Positions 1-4,011 of a stretch of DNA of 7,147 bases are shown here, piece after piece. The stretch is taken from positions 1 to 7,147 of the forward strand of contig VBHI01000116.1 of the NCBI GenBank assembly GCA_005881495.1, given 5' to 3'. The notes under the pieces were generated by a model that did not search any database, was not told where the DNA came from, and saw only the letters and a program-made list of their open reading frames with translations. Position 1 is the first letter of the stretch; every line of letters starts with the position of its first letter. The DNA comes from Chloroflexota bacterium (GTDB lineage Bacteria > Chloroflexota > Ktedonobacteria > Ktedonobacterales > Ktedonobacteraceae). The position numbers were made by a program, and so were the translations under genes.

Positions 1-2
1 AA

Positions 3-80
3 GATAAAAGCTCTCAGGAGGCAACATCTTTCGAGCAGGTGCTCCAATTGGCTGGCCTGAGTGAAAACCCAGAGCCATAG
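3..80 (+). CDS. C-terminal end of an unidentified gene (partial)
   Basis: Reading from base 3, one frame stays open from the left edge to a TAG at 78-80 and gives 25 residues ending LAGLSENPEP. The other two + frames stop at 5-7 and 58-60. The composition (Gln, Glu, Ser, one amphipathic stretch FEQVLQLAGL) looks like an ordinary soluble protein tail. The fragment is too short to assign a family. Support for its being real comes from position: it is followed about 50 bp later by a large palindrome and a T-tailed hairpin, where a gene end is expected. It could be chance, as a 26-codon open frame proves little. Confidence 0.4.
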   Translation, partial: DKSSQEATSFEQVLQLAGLSENPEP

Positions 81-129
81 CAGTTCAGTCTCTTCGGATA
101 AGAGTGGCCCAGTACAGATGCCCCAAAAA

Positions 130-187
130 GTAGGATAGGCAGCTAGCGAGGTGCCAGCGCTGGCACCTCGCTAGCTGCCTATCCTAC
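130..187. repeat. 58-bp perfect palindrome without spacer
   Basis: Bases 130-158 are exactly reverse-complementary to 159-187: 29-bp arms, no mismatch and no loop, with the centre at CAGC|GCTG. The match breaks at 129/188. As DNA it could extrude a cruciform. As RNA it would form a hairpin of about 27 bp with a 4-nt loop. It has no T-tract on its 3' side, so it is not a classical intrinsic terminator by itself, but it sits between the end of an upstream + gene and a convincing terminator. The flanks (CCCCAAAA on the left, ATATTCAG on the right) show no target-site duplication. It could be a mRNA 3'-end stabiliser, a dispersed REP-like element or a dimeric protein site. Confidence 0.95.
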
Positions 188-196
188 ATATTCAGA

Positions 197-227
197 AAAA
201 ACGGGTGCTGGCTAGCCACCCGTTTTT
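197..227. terminator. Bidirectional intrinsic terminator
   Basis: An 11-bp perfect stem (AAAAACGGGTG at 197-207 pairs with CACCCGTTTTT at 217-227) encloses a 9-nt loop. The stem has a GC-rich core, an A-tract on its left side and a T-tract on its right, continuing as CTTT. It therefore has the form of a Rho-independent terminator in both directions. It lies between the + strand gene ending at 80 and the minus-strand regulator remnant ending at 245, which is where a shared convergent terminator would be expected. Confidence 0.8.
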
Positions 228-244
228 CTTTGAATGGCCTCCTC

Positions 245-412
245 TCAGGTTGATTCACGTGGAATCAGTTGTGGAACGAGGGAGCGGGTGAGTTCTGCCA
301 AAAGTGGTAGTCCTTGATGCAGCGCGTGGAGCATATCGACAGCACGCTTTCCGATGTCGAGCGCGTCAAAACACAGGGAGGTCCCGACCAGGGAAAGCAC
401 AGCAGAAGGTCT
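245..412 (-). pseudogene. LacI/PBP1-family regulator, C-terminal remnant
   Basis: The minus-strand frame ending at the TGA on 245-247 encodes about 55 residues that match the usual end of LacI-family regulators. The segment TSLCFDALDIGKRAVDML corresponds to the family's 'LTTVrq...ElGrrAvelL' helix. The end, LVPQLIPREST, corresponds to the closing 'LppeLvvReST' strand found in most LacI/PBP1-like regulators. The frame stays open only to a stop at 458-460 (minus strand TAG). No start codon, effector-binding core or helix-turn-helix precedes it, and the bases upstream are occupied by the GH3 leader. This is therefore a 5'-truncated relic, not a working gene. A LacI regulator beside a glycosidase gene is a common pairing, so it may once have controlled the GH3 gene. 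The assignment rests on motif memory over a short stretch. Confidence 0.5.
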
Positions 413-481
413 AAAAAAAGTGGGCGCGTAGGATTTTTGCTGCGGCGAATTACTTCTCTATGAATCTTTGTGATAGAGTTA

Positions 482-495
482 TATAAACGTTGAAA
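482..495 (+). promoter_or_regulatory. Candidate -10 box overlapping a LacI-type operator-like site
   Basis: TATAAA at 482-487 resembles a -10 hexamer and would place the transcript start near 494, about 60 nt before the GH3 start codon. No good -35 element is visible 16-18 bp upstream, so the promoter call is weak. The same bases form an imperfect palindrome centred on the CG at 488-489 (AACGTT core, 5 of 7 positions symmetric). A central CG is the hallmark of LacI-family operators. Together with the LacI remnant next to it, this suggests a relic or still-used operator read by a regulator encoded elsewhere. Confidence 0.3.
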
Positions 496-504
496 ACCAA
501 ATGG

Positions 505-526
505 GTTTTTGTTTGAGCACAAAAAC
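505..526 (+). promoter_or_regulatory. Inverted repeat in the GH3 leader
   Basis: GTTTTTGT (505-512) and ACAAAAAC (519-526) are perfect 8-bp arms around a 6-nt loop, ending 12 bases before the ribosome-binding site. A second stem, AAAACC (493-498) with GGTTTT (504-509), overlaps the left arm, so the two cannot form together. This could be a DNA-level operator or an RNA switch. The AT-rich stems are weak, so a simple operator is more likely. Confidence 0.4.
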
Positions 527-537
527 AGAACGAGCGT

Positions 538-544
538 AAAGGAG
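538..544 (+). promoter_or_regulatory. Ribosome-binding site of the GH3 gene
   Basis: AAAGGAG at 538-544 is a good Shine-Dalgarno sequence, 10 bases before the ATG at 555. It supports that start codon for the GH3 gene. Confidence 0.7.
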
Positions 545-554
545 TAAGTAAACT

Positions 555-3026
555 ATGCCTGATCTAGAAGACCTGCTCGGTCAGATGACCTTGCAGGAAA
601 AAGTCGCGCTGCTTGCCGGAACGAACATGTGGTACACCGTCCCTGTTGAGCGACTCGGTATCCCCTCCTTAAAGACGAGCGATGGTCCTAATGGGGCCCG
701 TGGAGCCGGAGGCTTCACCGGCGGGGTCAAGTCTGCCTGCTTTCCAGCAGGGATTTCGCTGGCTTCAACGTGGGATACGGACCTGATTGAACGTGTTGGG
801 CAGGCGCTGGCGCGGGAAACCACATTAAAGGGAGCGCAGGTGCTCCTGGGCCCAACGGTCAACATTCAGCGCTCCCCGCTGGGTGGGCGCAATTTTGAAT
901 GTTTCTCCGAAGACCCCTATCTGTCTGCTCGCCTGGCTGTGGCCTATATCAAGGGTCTGCAGGGAGAAGGAGTGGGCGCCTCGATCAAGCATTACGTCTG
1001 TAATGACGAGGAGTTCGAGCGCTTCACCCTCAGTTCAGAAGTGCGCGAACGGGCGCTGCGCGAAATCTATCTCCAGCCCTTCCAGACTGCTGTGCGAGAG
1101 GTCAAGCCATGGACCATCATGGCCGCCTACAACCTTGTAAACGGCATCCCTGCCTCGGAAAACTCGTACCTCTTAACCGAGATATTACGCAACGAGTGGG
1201 GGTATGATGGAGTGGTGGTGTCCGACTGGTTTATGTCGGTCAAGAGCACCGCTGCCTCAGTGAATGCTGGGCTCGATCTGGAGATGCCTTCTCCCAAATG
1301 GCGGGGCGAGAAACTGCTCGCAGCCGCCCAGCGGGGTGAGGTTGAGGAAGCCACCATTGATACAAGCGTGCATCGCCTGCTACAGTTGCTAGTCAAAGCG
1401 GGCCTCTTCGGACACCCGGAAGCCGTGCCAGAGCAGGCCCTCGATCTGCCGGAGCATCGCGCTCTGGTGCGGGAAGCGGCTGCCGAGGGGATCGTCCTGC
1501 TCAGGAACGAACAGCACGTCCTGCCACTCGATCGCGAGCAGCTCACCTCGATCGCGGTGATTGGCCCCAACGCCCAGGTGGCGCAGATTATGGGCGGGGG
1601 TAGCGCTCAGGTCAATGTCCATTATGCGATTACGCCCTTCGAGGGCATCGCAAACAAGGTCGGCGACCATGTCAGCGTGCGCTACGAGCAGGGATGCACC
1701 AACCACAGGCTTCAGCCCTTACTCGATATGAGCCAGCTGCTCGCTGGCGAACAGGGAAGCGAGCAGGGATTAGCCATCGAGTACTTCAATAGCAGCGACC
1801 CGTCTGGCACTCCCATCTTCAAGGAGACGAAAACAATATCGGAGTTTATGTGGTTCGGTGAGATGCCTGAAGGAGTCGATCTGCGGCAGTTCTCGCTGCG
1901 TGCCACCGGCCGCTTTACTCCCCTGGAGACCGGGGACTACACTTTTGGGCTGGTCAGCGCAGGGCGTGGCCGCTTCTCTATCGATGGGAGAGTAGTGATT
2001 GATAACTGGAGTCAGCCAACGACTGGGGGAGATTTCCTTGGAACGCCAGAGGTGCAGGAGACCATCACCCTGCAAGCCGGACGCGAATATCTCCTGATGC
2101 TTGAATATGCCAAGTCTGAGGAGAGCATGCTGGCTACAGTCCGACTGGGGTACCTGCCACCGCTACCTGCAGACGCCATCGAACGGGCATCGGCACTGGC
2201 GGCTGCCTCGGATGTTGCCATTGTTTGTGTAGGGTTTGGGGGTGAATGGCAGAGCGAAGGCTTCGACCGGGAAGCTTTGGCCATGCCGGGCAAGCAGGAT
2301 GCACTGATCGAGCAGGTGGCGGCGGCCAACCCGCGCACGATTGTGGTCCTTAACACCGGCTCGCCTATCACCATGCCATGGCTCGATAAGGTGGCGGCGG
2401 TGGTGCAGGCCTGGTACCCTGGTCAGGAGTGTGGCAACGCCATCGCGGACGTGCTCTTTGGGGACACCACGCCTTCGGGTAAGCTCCCTCAGACCTTCCC
2501 GGTGCGTCTGGAGGATAACCCGGCCTACCTCAACTTTCCCGGCGAGAACGGCAAGGTCTACTATGGGGAAGGGCTCTTCGTCGGCTATCGCTACTATGAC
2601 AAGAAACACATCGCGCCGCTGTTCCCCTTTGGCTTTGGCCTCTCCTACACGACCTTTAGCTATAGCTCGCTCTCACTGAGCGCCCAGGAGATCGGCCCGG
2701 ACGACATGTTGCAGGTCTCGGTCGATGTCACCAACACGGGAGAGCGTGCGGGCAAAGAAATCGTCCAACTCTACATACGGGATGTTGTTGCGAGCTTGCA
2801 GCGCCCCGAAAAAGAACTGAAGGCCTTCGCGAAAGTCCACCTTGAGCCGGGGGAGCGCCAGACGGTGACACTCAACGTAGCCCGTGACGCGCTGGCTTAC
2901 TACGATGACCTGGCGCACGCGTGGGTGGCTGAAGCGGGGGAGTTTGAGGTGCTGGTTGGCGCATCGTCACAGGACATTCGTGCGATAGCCCCGTTTGTGC
3001 TGACGGACTCAAGCAGTTGGCTGTAA
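555..3026 (+). CDS. GH3 family beta-glucosidase-type glycoside hydrolase with PA14 insertion
   Basis: An 823-residue retaining glycoside hydrolase of family 3, expected to release terminal beta-linked glucose or a related sugar from oligosaccharides or plant glycosides. The (beta/alpha)8 domain is at about 10-290. It holds the substrate-binding Asp in TSDGPNGAR (D43), R106/R112 with the FSEDP loop (118-121), K145-H146 in IKHYVCND, and the nucleophile D224 in GVVVSDW. The C-terminal alpha/beta domain starts at about 312 (IVLLRNE). It is interrupted by a PA14 domain at about 404-537 (IEYFNSS, GDYTFGLVSAGRGRFSIDG) and resumes at about 538. The likely acid/base is E568 in SEGFDR. A fibronectin-III-like domain (about 715-805, DVTNTGERAGKEIVQLYI) closes the protein. 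All key residues are intact. There is no signal peptide or membrane segment, so it should act in the cytoplasm on imported sugars. The start is the ATG 10 bases after AAAGGAG; the N-terminus (MTLQEKVALLAG) begins as in relatives. The gene is monocistronic here. The exact substrate (glucoside, xyloside, other) cannot be read from sequence. Confidence 0.95.
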   Translation: MPDLEDLLGQMTLQEKVALLAGTNMWYTVPVERLGIPSLKTSDGPNGARGAGGFTGGVKSACFPAGISLASTWDTDLIERVGQALARETTLKGAQVLLGPTVNIQRSPLGGRNFECFSEDPYLSARLAVAYIKGLQGEGVGASIKHYVCNDEEFERFTLSSEVRERALREIYLQPFQTAVREVKPWTIMAAYNLVNGIPASENSYLLTEILRNEWGYDGVVVSDWFMSVKSTAASVNAGLDLEMPSPKWRGEKLLAAAQRGEVEEATIDTSVHRLLQLLVKAGLFGHPEAVPEQALDLPEHRALVREAAAEGIVLLRNEQHVLPLDREQLTSIAVIGPNAQVAQIMGGGSAQVNVHYAITPFEGIANKVGDHVSVRYEQGCTNHRLQPLLDMSQLLAGEQGSEQGLAIEYFNSSDPSGTPIFKETKTISEFMWFGEMPEGVDLRQFSLRATGRFTPLETGDYTFGLVSAGRGRFSIDGRVVIDNWSQPTTGGDFLGTPEVQETITLQAGREYLLMLEYAKSEESMLATVRLGYLPPLPADAIERASALAAASDVAIVCVGFGGEWQSEGFDREALAMPGKQDALIEQVAAANPRTIVVLNTGSPITMPWLDKVAAVVQAWYPGQECGNAIADVLFGDTTPSGKLPQTFPVRLEDNPAYLNFPGENGKVYYGEGLFVGYRYYDKKHIAPLFPFGFGLSYTTFSYSSLSLSAQEIGPDDMLQVSVDVTNTGERAGKEIVQLYIRDVVASLQRPEKELKAFAKVHLEPGERQTVTLNVARDALAYYDDLAHAWVAEAGEFEVLVGASSQDIRAIAPFVLTDSSSWL

Positions 3027-3045
3027 TTGCCCACACCCTGCTCGA

Positions 3046-3062
3046 AACGCCTCGGAGGCGTT
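3046..3062 (+). terminator. Short hairpin just after the GH3 stop
   Basis: AACGCCT (3046-3052) and AGGCGTT (3056-3062) pair perfectly around a CGG loop, 19 bases after the GH3 stop codon. The stem is GC-rich but only TTC follows, so it is a poor intrinsic terminator alone. It may pause polymerase or protect the 3' end, together with the longer hairpin downstream. Confidence 0.3.
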
Positions 3063-3085
3063 CTAGGGCATGGCAGTTTTAAACC

Positions 3086-3135
3086 GTAACACAGGGAAGG
3101 GAACAGCTTCTTCGCTGTTTCCTTCCCTGTGTTAC
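3086..3135 (+). terminator. Long 22-bp hairpin downstream of the GH3 gene
   Basis: Bases 3086-3107 pair with 3114-3135 over 22 positions with a single G-T wobble, around the loop TTCTTC. It lies 59 bases after the GH3 stop codon. The stem is very stable, but the 3' side reads TATCCTTCTACC, which has only scattered T residues. It is probably the main transcript end or a 3' RNA stabiliser. Because both sides lack a clean T-tract, termination is inferred from its position. Confidence 0.5.
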
Positions 3136-3307
3136 TATCCTTCTACCTCGTCAACTCCTCAAACCTATCGATATCGCCCTGTACAATATCCAGGCTTGAT
3201 ATACGAAATCAAGTGCAAAAATATGTGCCAGGTGTGGAAGGCTTTTTCTCTTGAACGGTAGTATCGCACAGAGTCAGGGTGATGGCAAATTTCCTGGGTA
3301 TCAGTCA
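3136..3307. other. Intergenic space between convergent GH3 and VOC genes
   Basis: No credible gene is seen on either strand. The only structure noticed is a weak 6-bp inverted repeat (CTTGAT 3195-3200 with ATCAAG 3208-3213). No T-tailed hairpin is visible after the VOC stop on the minus strand, so the VOC transcript may rely on the long 3086-3135 hairpin read from the other side, or on a Rho-dependent end. Confidence 0.5.
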
Positions 3308-3706
3308 TCATTCCGCGGATGAGCGACAGATAAACTCAACCTCATTACCGTCAGGATCATCGATATACATCGTTCGACTGGCGAGAACAGGATGTTTGCC
3401 GTCTCGCGGTTCGTAGCCAGCCGCAACAAATACCTCGTATTGGGCATCGAAGGCTTCTTCTGGAAGTTCCAGGGCCATATGGTGAAGTTGGTAGCCGAAA
3501 GGTGCAGCTTTCACCATTTCTGACTTGGGTACAAGCACGATCATCTGTGGGATTCCCGCGTTGCCTTCACCAACTTTGAGGAAGACATTTGGTAGAGTGG
3601 GTGGTGAAATGACTTCCAACCCCAGCAAGTCACGATAAAATTTCAGTGAACGCTCCGTATCAGCCGTCCAGAGCACGATCTCCGAGATACCTACAATATA
3701 TTTCAT
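3308..3706 (-). CDS. VOC superfamily (glyoxalase/bleomycin-resistance fold) protein
   Basis: A 132-residue single-module VOC protein with the paired beta-alpha-beta-beta-beta layout. The first half has ISEIVLWTADTERSLKFYRDLLGLEV (7-32), the typical strand plus 'FYrdlLGl' helix. The second half starts at LHHMALELP (74-82) and ends with DDPDGNEVEFI (116-126). By position the likely metal ligands are E9, H76 and E124; E9 replaces the His usually found on the first strand. Such proteins act as lyases, dioxygenases, isomerases or drug-binding proteins, and the substrate cannot be told here. The ATG at 3706 is chosen because GGAGGG (3721-3716, minus strand) lies 9 bases upstream and the family motif begins within seven residues. 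The same frame runs on upstream, but the earliest candidate start (TTG, 3883) falls inside the predicted -35 box. The gene follows the large repeat-protein gene but has its own promoter. Confidence 0.85.
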   Translation of the reverse strand: MKYIVGISEIVLWTADTERSLKFYRDLLGLEVISPPTLPNVFLKVGEGNAGIPQMIVLVPKSEMVKAAPFGYQLHHMALELPEEAFDAQYEVFVAAGYEPRDGKHPVLASRTMYIDDPDGNEVEFICRSSAE

Positions 3707-3768
3707 CACGTCAAACCCTCCAAAAATAGATAGTTCGCTTTGAACATCAACATGCGCAACACATACTT

Positions 3769-3816
3769 CCTTGCATCGCCGCTGACCGTAGGTACTACCT
3801 TGCATCGCTGCTGACC
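3769..3816 (-). repeat. Tandem 19-bp direct repeats in the VOC leader
   Basis: CCTTGCATCGCCGCTGACC (3769-3787) and CCTTGCATCGCTGCTGACC (3798-3816) differ at one base and start 29 bases apart, on the same helical face or nearly so. They lie in the predicted 5' untranslated leader of the VOC gene, between its promoter and its ribosome-binding site. The core GCATCGC recurs at 3844-3850 and inverted at 3834-3840. They may be binding sites for a regulator or the product of slippage. Two copies are too few for a CRISPR array. Confidence 0.8.
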
Positions 3817-3831
3817 TCCCAACAGCCGCGC

Positions 3832-3852
3832 GTGCGATGCGCAGCATCGCGC
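3832..3852 (-). repeat. Inverted repeat at the predicted VOC transcription start
   Basis: GCGATGC (3834-3840) and GCATCGC (3844-3850) are perfect 7-bp arms around a GCA loop, extended by a wobble and one more pair to 3832/3852. The predicted start of transcription (about 7 bases after the -10 box, near 3848) falls inside it. It could be an operator blocking initiation or a 5'-terminal RNA hairpin that protects the transcript. Confidence 0.6.
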
Positions 3853-3854
3853 CG

Positions 3855-3883
3855 AGTATAGTAGGGTTGACCCTTGCGGTCAA
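3855..3883 (-). promoter_or_regulatory. Sigma70-type promoter of the VOC gene
   Basis: On the minus strand TTGACC (3883-3878) and TATACT (3860-3855) are separated by exactly 17 bases. They match the -35 (TTGACA) and -10 (TATAAT) consensus at five of six positions each. The promoter points toward the VOC gene and would give a leader of about 140 nt. It is the best promoter in the window. Confidence 0.75.
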
Positions 3884-3905
3884 CCTAGCGGCTTGCGGTC
3901 AACCT
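3864..3905 (-). promoter_or_regulatory. Operator-like cluster of three GGTTGACC half-sites over the VOC promoter
   Basis: GGTTGACC (3865-3872) and GGTCAACC (3878-3885) form a perfect 8-bp palindrome with a 5-bp spacer. It covers the -35 hexamer and most of the spacer. A third half-site, GGTCAACC at 3897-3904, belongs to a 14-bp direct repeat (CTTGCGGTCAACCT at 3873-3886 and 3892-3905) with a 19-bp period. A dimeric repressor or a spacer-binding activator could dock here. MerR-type activators normally use 19-20 bp spacers, so the 17-bp spacing argues for a repressor. No regulator gene is next to it in this window. Confidence 0.55.
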
Positions 3906-4011
3906 GGCTTCGTTGCAGCGATGGATACCATATTGTACACCAAATTCCCCGAACTTCCCCAGGGATGAATAAGGACAGAAATACGCGTATGGAGACCCAG
4001 GTAGCAGGTTA
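3906..4011. other. Spacer between the repeat-protein gene and the VOC promoter
   Basis: No coding region is evident. A 10-bp perfect palindrome, ATACGCGTAT (3981-3990), lies about 20 bases beyond the stop codon of the large repeat-protein gene. No T-tailed terminator hairpin for that gene could be found, so readthrough into the VOC unit is possible. Confidence 0.4.

Noticed and set aside
130..187. Insertion-sequence or MITE end
   Set aside because: No target-site duplication flanks the palindrome and no second copy or transposase was seen in the window, so only a palindrome is claimed.
265..522. 85-residue open frame on the minus strand
   Set aside because: Its translation has no family character. 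The overlapping frame ending at 245 reads as a LacI C-terminus instead, and this frame runs through the GH3 leader and its inverted repeats.
1127..2609. Several minus-strand open frames of 100-148 residues inside the GH3 gene
   Set aside because: They are antisense shadows of a GC-rich coding frame. The + strand protein carries intact GH3 catalytic motifs throughout.
3070..3261. 63-residue open frame on the + strand after the GH3 gene
   Set aside because: It spans both arms of the 22-bp hairpin, has no ribosome-binding site of note and no recognisable protein features.
3769..3816. CRISPR-like spaced repeats
   Set aside because: There are only two 19-bp copies separated by 10 bp, too few and too close for an array, and no cas genes are present.
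3707..3883. N-terminal extension of the VOC protein to a TTG at 3883
   Set aside because: The extra 59 residues include the repeat-rich leader and begin inside the -35 box. The ATG at 3706 has a good GGAGGG ribosome-binding site and fits the family's N-terminus.
3855..3885. MerR-type activator promoter
   Set aside because: The palindrome lies partly in the spacer as for MerR, but the spacer is 17 bp and not 19-20 bp, so a MerR-type call is not supported.
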